Assembly: GCA_001724265.1 (NCBI GenBank) | Contig: MEDY01000004.1 | Span: forward strand, 124,001-188,000 | Direction: 5' to 3' | Length of the DNA: 64,000 nucleotides | Origin: Rhizaria sp. SCN 62-66 | Lineage: Eukaryota; Rhizaria, unplaced | Shown: one piece after another, positions 1 through 10,600 of the stretch | How the letters are laid out: every line of letters begins with the position of its first letter | Numbering within the stretch: position 1 is the first letter of the stretch | The notes under the pieces: model-generated | What the model saw: only the letters and a program-made list of their open reading frames with translations | What the model was told of the DNA's origin: nothing | The model's database searches: none | Program-made: the position numbers and the translations under genes

Positions 1-745
1 GCGCCTCTGGTTTTTCCCATGTTTGTGGCATGTACGGCCACGCGTATGCGCATGTTGCTTAGCACGATTTTGCGTTTGGAGGCTTACAGTGATCATTGTG
101 TTTCGTTTGGCCATCTTATACTCTCGTGACTTCTGGACCGAAACGCAGGTTCAGTTCAAATAGCAATCCAACATGGATATAAGAAGGTCTTGCAATGACT
201 TAAGCATATGTATCAGTACATATCCTATATCTGGGATACTTGTGCGCAGACACAATAACTAAATTAAGCTTATTTATGCGCGTATATCCCCGGTTTTACG
301 TTCATTTTTTCTCTGACGAAGGAGGGCCCGATCGCGTGCGTACGGTTTAGACGGGAGCCTGGACAATTTCGATCATCTATTTAAAAAACAATACACTGCT
401 GTCTTATTTATTTTAAGTTGAGTTAGTTGAATCGAGTTCGTTCTTGGTCAGATATCGCGTCTTTTGTGCCACTTCTAGAGTCCATTTTTCGACCCCGGCT
501 TGACTTTTTCCTTCGGGCTCCTAGCCAGGCCGACCGAGTGCTCGCTCCGTGTCGACCCCGCAAGTTTCGCGGCACTCCTCGGTTCGCTATATTTTACTCG
601 CCTTAAGTGGGAATTTCTTTACTTTAGAGCAGTCGGCGTGTTTTTCTACATAGATCACTTTTCATTTTCCCGACATCGCTCACTTTGCCCTCAACTTTAT
701 CCACTTTGCGCGCCCGGCCTTCTCTCCCGAATAGTTTCCTGGCAG
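1..745. other. Upstream intergenic region of the Hsp70 gene
   Basis: AT-rich stretch without a supportable gene. The reading frame of the Hsp70 gene is open back to about position 500, but the peptide there does not resemble any Hsp70 N-terminus, so 500-745 is read as 5' untranslated sequence. The promoter should lie here; no clear TATA box was identified. Confidence 0.6.
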
Positions 746-2947
746 ATGTCCAAGAACAAGACCCGCGTCGCGATTAACGCTGTCGCCGGTAAGGCGAACA
801 CCAAGGAGAAGGTTTCCAGTGGCCAGGCCTCCGTCGGTATCGACTTCGGCACCACCAAGATCTCCATCGCGGCCTACAAGCCCGACATTGGCGTCTTCGA
901 CATTATCGTCAACGAGGATGGTGAGCGCGCCACTCCTTGCTACGTTGGTTTCACCAACACCGAGCGTGTCATTGGTACCCCTGCCAAGACTGCCGTCTCC
1001 CGTAACGTCGAGAACACTATCCACTCGTTCCGTGATGCCCTCAACTCCTCCTTCGGCGCCCTCCCCGCCGCGCAGAAGTCCTACGGTGTGTCCGTGCGCC
1101 CCGACGAGAATGACCGCACCGTCTACGAGGTCAAGTTTAAGGCCGAGGCCACGATGGTGACCCCCGACGAGCTCATCCAGGCCCTCTTTGAGCGCGTCAA
1201 GGCGCACGCCGACGGCTACTGGGATGAGGACGTCAAGAACCTCGTCCTCTCCGTGCCCTCCACCTTCTCCGCCGAGGCCCGCGAGGCCATGACCGCGTGC
1301 GCCAACAAGGCCGGCTTCGCCGTCACCGCCGTGCTCGCCGAGCCCCTCGCCGCCGCCATTTCCTTCGGCCTCGATGACGAGACCGCGGCTGATGCTGCCA
1401 TGAAGAAGAACATCCTCGTCGTCGACGTCGGTTCCTACTCGACCACCTTCTCCGTGCTCTCATCCCAGCACGGCCTGCTGTCACTCATCGACACCGACTG
1501 CACCCAGGAGATCGGCGCTACCCACGTCGACGCCCAGCTCTTCACGCACTTCTCCAAGGTCTTCACCACAAAGTTCCAGCTCGACCTCTCCGAGTCCAAG
1601 CGCGCCACCACGCGTCTGCTGCAGGCCTGCGAGGGCGTCAAGAAGTCCCTGTCGTCCATGCCCGCCGCGTCGGTCAAGCTCGACTCGCTGTTCGAGGGCC
1701 AGGACCTCTTCGCTGACGTCACCCGCGCGCGCATGGAGATGATGTGCGACTCGCTCTTCCGTTCCCTCCACAACGCGCTCGTCGCCTTCTTCAAGCGCCC
1801 CCACAACGTCCGCGCCTCGGCCATCACCCACATCGTGCTCGCCGGTGGCGGCGCCGCGCTGCCCCGCACCCAGGCCGTCATCGAGAACTTTTTCGCCGAG
1901 CAGACCGGCGCCTTCACGGCCACCGTGCTCAAGCAGACGCACCCCTCCGAGGCCGCCGTGTTCGGCTGCGCCAAGCAGGCCTCGCTGCTCGCCGGTGTCC
2001 CCGCCGCGCGCATGGCCGACACGTGCGCCGCCGCCCGCGCGCTCAAGGCCAAGATCGACGCCTCGGGTGTCGTGGCCGTGAGCACCGCCGACGCTAACAA
2101 GCCCGTGTTCGCGACGGTTCACAATGAGGCCTACGCGGCCCCCGTCTTCGCGCTCGCCAAGGCCCTCGTCGCCAAGTCCGCCTCGGGCGCCTTCGTGCCC
2201 GTGCTGCCCGCCGGCACCCCCGTGCCTTGCTCCGTCACGCTCCCCTTCGCCGCCGCGGGCGCCGCCGCGCTCGCCCTGTACGAGCAGCAGTCGGCCACCG
2301 AGTTCGCACCCGTCGCCTCAGCCGCGCTCCCCGCGCCCGCGGCCGCCGGCGCGCCGCTGCAGGTCCGCGTCGCCGTTGACGCGCACCACAAGCTCACCGT
2401 GTCCGTCGCCGCCGTGGCCGCGGACCGCAAGCCCCGCGCGAACGAGTTCAAGACCGTCATCACCTCGGCCCTCAACAACGAGCTCCTCTCGGCCGGCGCC
2501 GCCGCTGCGACCACGGGTGCCGTCGAGAAGGCTCCCTTCGCGGCGCAGCAGACCGTCGCCGCGCAGATCACCGCCTTCGCCGAGCAGTGGGGCAAGTGGA
2601 AGGCCGCCAACGGCGCCGCCGCGTTCCTCAAGGCCGCTTCCGCTGAGGCCGACGCCAAGGTTTCCGCCGCCGTCGCCACCGCTTCCGCCGCCGCCGACAA
2701 GCTCCCCGCGCTCGCGGCCCTGAACGCCTCGCTCGCCGAGGTGCAGGAGGCCGTCGCCGCCGTCGTCATCCTCTTCAAGAAGGGCCCCGAGGTCGCTGCC
2801 GCCGAGGCCGCCGCCGCCGCCCGCGCCGCTGCCGCCGCCAAGCGCGCCGCCGCGTCGCCCGACTCTGATGACGACGAGGATGAGGACGAGGACGAGGACG
2901 ACGATGACGAGGAGATGATGGACATCGGCGGTGGCGACCTCGATTAA
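746..2947 (+). CDS. SSZ1: Ssz1/HSPA14-type atypical Hsp70 (ribosome-associated complex)
   Basis: A 733-residue Hsp70-family protein. Ssz1 in fungi and HSPA14 in animals pair with a J-protein (zuotin/MPP11) to form the ribosome-associated complex that assists nascent chains. The nucleotide-binding domain runs from about residue 28 to 416. It has the phosphate-1 motif GIDFGTTK (31-38), then DGER and an NTI..FRD segment typical of Ssz1. The phosphate-2 loop is DVGSYSTTF near 225, where canonical Hsp70s have DLGGGTFD; this degenerate loop is a hallmark of the Ssz1/HSPA14 branch. LDSLFEGQD and SRAR-like TRAR segments and a final AGGG.ALPR motif near 361 also match. Residues about 430-590 fit a weak substrate-binding beta domain. 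An Ala-rich helical part and an Asp/Glu tail (about 707-725) follow, making it longer than yeast Ssz1 (about 540). The start is chosen because upstream in-frame codons lack family similarity. Stop is TAA. Confidence 0.88.
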   Translation: MSKNKTRVAINAVAGKANTKEKVSSGQASVGIDFGTTKISIAAYKPDIGVFDIIVNEDGERATPCYVGFTNTERVIGTPAKTAVSRNVENTIHSFRDALNSSFGALPAAQKSYGVSVRPDENDRTVYEVKFKAEATMVTPDELIQALFERVKAHADGYWDEDVKNLVLSVPSTFSAEAREAMTACANKAGFAVTAVLAEPLAAAISFGLDDETAADAAMKKNILVVDVGSYSTTFSVLSSQHGLLSLIDTDCTQEIGATHVDAQLFTHFSKVFTTKFQLDLSESKRATTRLLQACEGVKKSLSSMPAASVKLDSLFEGQDLFADVTRARMEMMCDSLFRSLHNALVAFFKRPHNVRASAITHIVLAGGGAALPRTQAVIENFFAEQTGAFTATVLKQTHPSEAAVFGCAKQASLLAGVPAARMADTCAAARALKAKIDASGVVAVSTADANKPVFATVHNEAYAAPVFALAKALVAKSASGAFVPVLPAGTPVPCSVTLPFAAAGAAALALYEQQSATEFAPVASAALPAPAAAGAPLQVRVAVDAHHKLTVSVAAVAADRKPRANEFKTVITSALNNELLSAGAAAATTGAVEKAPFAAQQTVAAQITAFAEQWGKWKAANGAAAFLKAASAEADAKVSAAVATASAAADKLPALAALNASLAEVQEAVAAVVILFKKGPEVAAAEAAAAARAAAAAKRAAASPDSDDDEDEDEDEDDDDEEMMDIGGGDLD

Positions 2948-3401
2948 GCGCTCAGTGCCGACGACTCTGCATGCGTTGCCCCCTTGCAACGACTTTTTCT
3001 CTCATGTTACGTTAGATTACACACCACTTTACAAACAAAAGCTTTTGTGACAAGCCGTGCTTTAGTTTTTATAGTCCTTTTTTTCGTTTTGATTTCTTTC
3101 TTTTCTGCGCTACATTCGCCTGCGCTGTGCGACACAGCGGTGCGATGTGGTTAATGGTGAGCAATGGGCCTGCCTAGTGCTGTGTGCGCGGACAGAAGCC
3201 GTTTGCTTCGCCACGCCACGCCAGTTAAACTTCAGTTCAACTAAGCTGCCAATACATATACTTTTTAACTCCACTACGTACTCGTTCTGTCTATCTATTC
3301 TGTATATTCTGTGTCACTTCTATTAACAACATTTAACATCCATTCACATCTTAAAATCATAATCAATATTGCACTACGCCGTGTAGTTCACTCGCATCGA
3401 C
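2948..3401. other. Convergent intergenic region
   Basis: AT-rich 3' flank shared by the Hsp70 gene (+) and the MAP10-domain gene (-). It should hold both 3' untranslated regions. No gene or RNA was recognised. Confidence 0.6.
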
Positions 3402-3663
3402 TCACCGCGCGGCCCTCTTGGTGAAAACCATCGGTGCGGGCTGCAGCAGCCCGTCGAGCGGCTCTACGGCCGAGTCGAACAGCCCGCCGCGCGCGCCCTG
3501 CCCCGCGAGCGCGCGCAGCACCGCGCCCTCGACGCCCGCGCTCGCCTGCGCGCGCGCCGTGTCATGCGCGTGTGCGTGCGCGTGCGTTGGCGCCGGCCAG
3601 TCGCCGTAGCTGTCGCCACCGGGAGGCAGCGCGCCGCGGCTGGGGTCGCCCCACGCTTGGCGC

Positions 3664-3717
<54 letters not shown>

Positions 3718-6700
3718 AGCGGGAACTCGTAGCCGTACGCGTCGGTGTCGCTCCCACGGCGGTAGTCGCTTGTGTTGCGGTTGCTGTTGCGGCGATCGGT
3801 GTCGTCGTTGTGACGGTAGCGGCGGCCGCTGTCGTAGCCGTCGCCGCCGTTGCCCGCGTAGTAATCATACTGGCGTGGCTGCTGATCGCGCCCTCGGTAC
3901 TCGTGACCACCGTGGCCGTGACCACTATGGCCGTAACCACTGCGCGGCGAGTAAGGCGAGTTGTAGAAGCGCGACACCGACGACTCGGGCCGCTCGTCCC
4001 ACGAGTCGCGTCTCTGCTGCTGCTGACGCTGCGCCCCGCGTGCGCTGTGCTGCTTCGACGGAGGGCTGTTGGCGGTGAAGCCCGCCGCGAAACCCTGCTG
4101 GTAGCCGACGTGGCGACGCTCGCGGTCGCTGGAGTGACGCTCACGGTGGTGACCGTTGTTGTTATCACCGTCGCTGTCAGTGTCGGTGGGGTGCGGCACG
4201 CGGGACAGCAGCGCAAGCAGCACCTCCTTCGACGGCGGCGCGCCCGTTGCCGTGTCGAGCACCTGGCCGCGCGCGTTGATGAACACGCCGGGCCCCATTC
4301 CGAGTTCTGACAGCCCGGACGCAGAGTCGCCGTTGGCCTGCTGCTGCGGCTGCGCGTGTGCGGGGGCGCGGGAGGAGAAGACCGGCGTCTGCGCTTCGCG
4401 CGGCGAGCGCACCGTCCGCGGTGACTGCGCAGAGCGCGGCTGTGCAGCGCGCGGGGAGTGCACTGCGCGCGGCGAGTGAACGACAGGGGGCCCGGAGCGG
4501 GGCTGCGCGTGCGTGCGTGCGCGCGCGTCGTCGTTCGTGTAGTTGTGCGCATACACGCGTTGCTCCTGTTCCCGCCCCTGCGACTGCGGCGGCGAGCGCA
4601 GCGGCTGCAGCCCCTCGCGGCCGGCCTGCTGCTGCTGCTGCCACCACCGTGCGCGCCGCTGCTTGGGCGCGTCGGGCGCGTCAGGGTCGTACGCGTCCCT
4701 CCGCTCGTGCACATGCGCGCCGCTGAGACAGGCGTGCCCGTGGTCGGGCGCGTGCGCGTGCTGCGCGTGCTCCGCGGGGCCCGGCGCCGCGCACGTGCTG
4801 CCGCGGCACAGGATCACGTCGCCCTCGCGCCGCCAGACCGCGGTGTCGATGTCGCCGCCCGCATCGCCCTCGCACGCGTGGTCGCCGCCGTACGTGAGCG
4901 GACACTCCTCGGCGGCGAGGATGCGCGCGCGCGTGCGGCCGGTCCCGTGCGCCGCCGCGTGCGCGCACAGCGCGGGCGTCACGGACCGCGGCGGATGCTG
5001 CGACTGGAAGTGCTCGTCCCACGGCGGCCGCGCGCTGCGCGACGGCGTGCGCGAGATCCCGCGCCCCGAAGGCGTGCGCGACAGGCCGCGCGACGGCGTC
5101 CGCGCCGGGGTGCGGCCAGTGCGCGACGGCGTGCGCGGAACCTGGCTAGGCGCGCCGCCGCAGTCCTGGCGCGCGCCGGGCACCGCCGAGGCTGCGAGAG
5201 TGTCGTTGACGGCGCGCTGCAGTGTGCGCGGCAGCTCCGGCGCGTAGGGGTAGCGCTGCGGCGCGTCCCACAACGACGGGTGCGTGACCCCGCTGCCACA
5301 CGCGTCGTACTCGTCGTCGACTGGACCGCCGCAGCTGGCGCCGTCGCCGTCGGCGCCGTAGCCGTCGTGGGCGTATCCGCAGCGCTGTCCGGGCGCGGCA
5401 GGCAGCGGGCGCAGGTGCTCAGTGTCCACCACGCGGTCATCGGGGCGCGCGGCGTCGAGCGCGGACAGCGACGACGGCGCCGCGTAGCCGCCCTGGCCGC
5501 CGCGCGCCTCGATGCGCCGCCGCAGCAGCGCGAGCTGCGCCTTGGCCGCGCGCGTCACGCCCGCGGTCGCGGCGCGCGCACGCGCGGGCGACGGCGCGGG
5601 CTCGCCGGGCGGGAGGCGAGCCACGCCGCGCACGGGGCTGCGCAGCACGTCCACGGGCAGCGGGAACACTGGCCGCGGGCCGCGCGGCGCCGCGGCAGGC
5701 GGGCTCGACAGCGCGCCGACAAAGCGCGAGCTACCACCTGCGCTGGAGGGCGTCTGCGGCGGGCGGCCGCTCGCGCCGCCGTTTCCTGCGTCTGGATTAT
5801 TATTGCTGTTTGCATTGGCCTCCGTGGACTCAGCGGGACGGCGCGATGAAGTCGGGATTTCGGGCGCGGAACCGGGCGGCAGAAACGCGCCCGCCCCGCC
5901 ATACTGGCTCTGGTTCTGGGCGTACGCAGACGCAGGCGCGGGCGCGGGTGCGAGTATAGGCGCGCCGTGCTGCAGCGGCGCGGGCGGGGCCGAGTGCGCG
6001 AGTCCGGCGGCGACGGCGCCGTGGGGAAAGCGCAGCAGCGGGTGCGCGCGGGCCAGTGCGGCGGCCGCGGCGGCGTCGGGCGCCGGCGGCAGCGACGCCG
6101 CGGAGACTGCGGCCGCGGCGGGTGCACCGTAGCCGCCGCCGGGCGCGGAGGACGCGAACACTCCCTGGCCGAGGCCATGGGCCGCGCTGCCAAAGTGGCC
6201 ATGAGGGCCCAGAGACTGGCCGAGCGAGGGGAGCGCGGCGCGCTGCTCTGCGCCGGCCAAAACGCGCAGGTACTCGTCGGCGACGCCGCCGCCGCTGGCG
6301 CTGCTGCCGGGGCCGAATGCCGCTGTGGCTGCGGCGGTGCGCGAGGGGAACGGGGCCGCCAGCGCCGACAACGCGGAGTCTGTGGGTGCGGGGAAGACCT
6401 GCGGGAACGAAGGAAACGCGGGCATCGAGGACGCGAGCGTGGTCGTGAACAGCGACGACGACGCCGAGGACGCATGCGGGGCGACGCCGGGCGCAGTCGC
6501 AGCGGCGGACGCGGCGAGCGCGCGGCGCGCAGCGATGTCGGCGGCCGCGGAGGAGTGGTGCGCAACGGCAAGGCGCACAACGAGCTCGCCAGTGGCTGCG
6601 ACGGCGCCGGCGGGGGAGTAGAACGTGAACACGCCCTTGCGGTAGCCGGCCAGGGAGTCCGCGCGGGGCAGCGCGGGGGACTTCGCGAATGCGGTGAGAT

Positions 6701-7243
6701 CCACCGCGGCAGTGCCCAGCACGCGTGCCGGCTGCGTCGCAGAGAGCGAGGTTCCGGGGGCCGCAAACGCGGGGTCGGCCAGGTCGACGAGCATGGCGTA
6801 GAGCGGGAGCTGCGTGAGGACGGCGGCGAGCGAGCTCTCGCCCAGCCGCATAAGGCAGGACTTGCCGCGCTGGAACTCGATCACGCTGCGGGGCAGCACG
6901 TCCGCGTTGGGCAGCAGGTCCGCGGCCGCGGCAGAGGCCAACACGCGTGGAGCAGGGTCTAGTGGCTGGACCACAATCGCGGGGAAGTCGAGCAGATGGA
7001 ACGACACGGCGGGGCGTGTTAGACCGGAGGCATCTGTGACGCAATGTGGAGTGGGGGGTCAGATGTGGTGTGAGTTGAGTGAGGTTTTTGATATGAACAG
7101 CTGTAAACGATGTGTTAGGCACTATAAATCATCTTTCAGACATTAATAAAACATTAAATTGACGTACTCTATGTTGGGAAGGCGACCCAGTGGACGAAGA
7201 GCTCCAGAGTGAAGGGAACCGCTGTCTCAGGCGCATGGGACAT
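3402..7243 (-). CDS. MAP10/DUF4497 N-terminal-domain protein, putative microtubule or ciliary protein
   Basis: Two exons: 7243-7168 and 7033-3402, 1235 residues, stop TGA. The large exon has no usable Met at its 5' end. A short upstream exon supplies ATG and the FTLELFVHWV segment that begins the MAP10_N (DUF4497) domain; phases agree (exon 1 ends with one base, exon 2 gives two). Exon 1 contains an in-frame TAG (residue 25). The domain continues with SFHLLDFPAIVV, RGKSCLMRL, PLYAML and YRKGVFTFY and ends near residue 185. MAP10 and its relatives are C2-like microtubule or centriole proteins, so a cytoskeletal or ciliary role is inferred. The rest is disordered: RTPSR repeats (about 646-694), SPR repeats (about 876-908) and a Gln run of about 18 (from about 1131), typical of a basic phosphorylatable microtubule-binding tail. 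It shares a divergent promoter with the gene at 7635. Confidence 0.72.
3666..3716 (-). repeat. Pure CAG trinucleotide repeat (17 units) encoding polyglutamine
   Basis: Seventeen uninterrupted CTG triplets on the + strand, read as CAG (Gln) by the MAP10-domain gene near its C-terminus. The purity suggests a length-variable microsatellite. Confidence 0.95.
7034..7167 (-). other. Spliceosomal intron of the MAP10-domain gene
   Basis: 134-nt AT-rich intron with donor GTACGTC and acceptor GTCACAG. It joins A of exon 1 to AT of exon 2, giving an Asn codon and a continuous MAP10_N domain. A CCTAACA branch-like element lies inside. Confidence 0.75.
7169..7171 (-). other. In-frame TAG read as sense (MAP10-domain gene, residue 25)
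   Basis: TAG directly follows CCA ACA and is followed by the last exon base and the GTACGT donor. Domain homology lies on both sides of it, so termination here would leave a 24-residue peptide. Confidence 0.65.
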
Positions 7244-7634
7244 GATGTGCGCCAAGGTGGGGACCTATGCAAGTTTAATCAAATATTCAAATAAAACGCG
7301 TCAGAGAACAGTTATTTATCTTGATATGCGATCGAGTAACGGACACTATACGGTGTTGTAGAATGTAACTTGATGCCGAACTTTATGACCGTTAGAGTCC
7401 GCTCGGTTGGCCAGCCTCGACACTTTGAACGACCTTCAAAGTAAGTTCGTTTCACATGCCGTGTGAGCTGAATCGACCGTCAATCGGAATGTGCGTACGA
7501 GTTATGACTATATATCATCGAATTTAACACATTTTATTTTCTCAATTCAACCTGTTTCTCAATGTTCCTCTTCATAAACAGACGTTACTACAGACCTCCG
7601 CGACCAAGCAAGCGCAACGCTCAACCTGAGCAAA
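7244..7634. promoter_or_regulatory. Divergent promoter region
   Basis: AT-rich region of about 390 bp between the ATG of the MAP10-domain gene (-) and the ATG at 7635 (+). A TATATATC element at 7509-7516 is a possible TATA box for the + gene. No coding sequence is seen. Confidence 0.4.
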
Positions 7635-10600
7635 ATGTCAGCAGACGTACGTATATTATGACTGTTAGACTACTATGATCGATTTTGAACGCATGCCATA
7701 AACTAAAAACTCATTTTTATGTCTATATTGTGTTACAGGATTGGGATATCGACGCGTATATCGAGGAGCGCATCGGTGGGGATAAGATCACAGCAGCGTC
7801 ATCCTCCCCGAGAAAGGCTCCCGCAGGTGAGTTCGCTTACGCCAGCTCAATCATTCCACCACCCTCTATGCAACAAACTACGGGCCCCGCGTTGGGTGGC
7901 ATCTATGCTATGGACGCGCGCTACAGTATGCCTACCGCGGGCCCCGCACTAGGATTGGGCATGGGCCTCGGCTTAGACCCCTCTGGCAACCTTCCGCCTA
8001 TTGCGGGCGCCACCTCGAGCGCAAGCACCAAGAGCGCGTCCGGTGCGGCAACGTCCCGCTCGCCCAGCAAGACGCGCGCCACGGGTAAGGCCATCCGCGG
8101 CGGCTCCGGCAAGTTTGCATACGTGTCGCCGCGCGAGTCGGCCCAGCGGCAGGCGCGCGCGGGCCGCCCCAGCAACAACAGCAACGCGCGCGGCGGCGGC
8201 CGCGGGCACCCGGGCTCGCCGCCGCCCTAGGACCGCGCGCTGGCGCAGGAGCTGATCCGGCGCTACGACCGCGAGCAGGCCGAGGCGCGCCGCGCGCAGC
8301 AGCAGCGCAACGACGAAATGGCCGCCGCGGCGCGCGCGCGCAACGCCGCCGCCGCGCAGGCCGAGGCGCTGGCCCGCGCGCAAGCCCGCGAGGCGGAGCG
8401 CCAGGACAAGATTGCGCGCCACGCCCGCGCCGCCGGTGGCAGCAGTCACGCCGGCGCCGTCGCCACCGGCGCGGTGGGCGCGCCGCTGGCCCGCGATACG
8501 CTGACGCCGCTGGCGGGCGCTGAGCGGGCGAGCCAGGAGAAGGTTAGCGCCCTGACCGCGGCGCCGGCGACGGACCTGGCCGCGATTGCGCCGGCGGACG
8601 ACGCATTCTCGCGCGCGCTGGTCAACAAGGTCGAGCAGCTCGAGGCGCTGGTGATCGTGCAGCAGCAGCAGCTGAAGCTGCACGCGCAGGTCGTGTCGGA
8701 GCTTAAGGGCCGTCTCGACAACGCGCGCCGCCGCACGCCCTACGGGGCCACCAGCGTGTATGGCGGCAGCTCTAGCTCCTCAGCTTCTGCGCCCCCGCGC
8801 GGCGCGCGATACCCCGTCCAGCGCGCGCCCCGCAACGCCCACGGCGCAAACGGCGCCGCGCCGCGCGGACAGGGGCAGGGGCTGGGCGATGCGGGCCGCG
8901 CGGCGCCGGACGAGGCGCGCGAGCGGCGGCTTCAGGCGCTAGTGGACCGGCTGTACCAGCGCAACGCGGGCCACAAGACCGTGTCGAGCGTCGGCACGGG
9001 CGCGCCGGAGCCCGCGGGCCAGACGCGCGGACCGCTGCGGGGGGCCGCGACGCAGGCGGGCCACCGGCGCATCGGCGCCGGCGCGACGCAGGCGCAAGGC
9101 CAGCACAACCCCGGCCGCACGACGCGTGCAGCGTCGACTGTGCGCCGTCCCGCGCCGCCGCCCGCGCGCCCCACCGAGAGCGCGACGACAACAACGACGA
9201 CCAAGCCGGAGGACAAGAGGGCTGAGGACGGCGGCAAAAAGGCTGTTGTGATTGTTGAGCCGTCTGCGGGGCCTAAGTCGGCGCGCGCGCTGTCCAAGCC
9301 GCGCTCGCCATCGCCGTCGCCGCCGCCGCGTACCTCGGCGCGCGAGCCAGTCAAGCCCGCCGCTGCTGCGCCTGCACCCGCCTCTGCCCGGACTTCTAAG
9401 AGCCCAGCACCGACGACTGCAAGGAAAGACAACGACAAGAAGCCCGAGAGTGAGAGCAAAATCAGCGGTGCTGAGACCGGCGCAAAGCCTGATGCCCGTC
9501 ACTCTGCGCCTCCCAAGCAGCGCGAGCCCAGCTCTAGTCCCCGCAAGCCTGCACCCGCTGCGACCGCGACGCCTGCGACCGCGCCTGCTGCAAGCAAGAG
9601 TGAGTCCCCTGTCCCGTCGCCCCGCGCCACTGCGCCGTCGTCGCCGGCCAAGTGCCCCGCTAAGTCTCCCGCCAAGCCTGCCGCGACGAACGCAGCCGCT
9701 GTTAGCACCGCTAAGAGCCCTGTGAAGCCCGCTAAAACAGAAACGAAGAGCACTGAGAGCAAGACGACTGAGAGCAAGAGCACTGCCGACGCTGGTTCAT
9801 TGTTGCTGGCGCAGTCTGCTCTGACTAAGGCTGCTGCTGCCGAGGACTTGAGAGCGCGGTCACAGGCTTCCGCCGTTGCCGCAGCGTCCGGCGGCGGCAG
9901 CGGCAGTGACGATGATTATGGGGATGACTTCGAGAACGACTTTGATGCGGCCGCTGCGGTGCTTGCAGATGAGCCTGTTGACAGTTCGGATGTTAAGAAG
10001 TCCGTACAGAGCGATTTTAAGCCCGCTGCTGCTACTGAAGTCGCCGATGATGTTGACGACATGTTCGAGGCAGTCGACGCGCTCAACGGCCCCTCCGCTC
10101 CTGTGGCGCCGCAGCCTCCGAAGCCGCTGGAGGAGGAGGCGGTGACGTCGACGCGCACGCTGCGCGACGGCGACAGCGCTGGCACAGGCAAGAAGAGCCC
10201 CGAGCCTGAGTCTTTGTCGGCCGCGTCGGTCGCCACCGTCACTGTGCTCGCCTCGGCGCGCGCGCTGCCGCGCCTGGCGGCCGGGTCCACCGCGAGCACC
10301 GGCGACGGCATTGCTGACGAGGTCCCCGACCCCGTGATCTTGCTCGTCGCCGTGCCGCGCGCTCAGGCCGCCACGCTGCGTCCCAACGCGCCCGCGCTGC
10401 GCGTGCCCGGCGCCGTGCTGCTCGCCGCGACGGAGCCGCAGCGGTCGACCGTGAACCCCGACTTCGCGTCACCGCTGCTCGTCGACATCCCCGTTGCCGC
10501 TGTTGTTGCTGGGGCCGCGGCTGCCGTCGGCGACGTTGTCGTCCGCGTTGAGGTGCATCACGCGCCCGGCCGCGCGGGCCCGCTTTCGCCTGCCGCAGCC

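Noticed and set aside
500-745. N-terminal extension of the Hsp70 gene
   Set aside because: Open by chance; hydrophobic and Cys-containing peptide unlike any Hsp70 start, and no ATG at 500.
4458-5849. Long + strand open frame opposite the MAP10-domain gene
   Set aside because: GC-rich DNA opens antisense frames by composition. The peptide is Arg/Ala-rich with no homology, while the minus strand has a recognisable domain.
8085-8230. Intron from GTAAGG (8085) to CCTAG (8230) that would remove the in-frame TAG
   Set aside because: Length 146 nt shifts the frame, the sequence is GC-rich unlike real introns here, and the encoded peptide repeats a neighbouring motif (FAYAS / FAYVSP).
7827-8280. 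Intron using the GTGAGT donor at 7827
   Set aside because: All nearby AG acceptors after the TAG restore the wrong frame.
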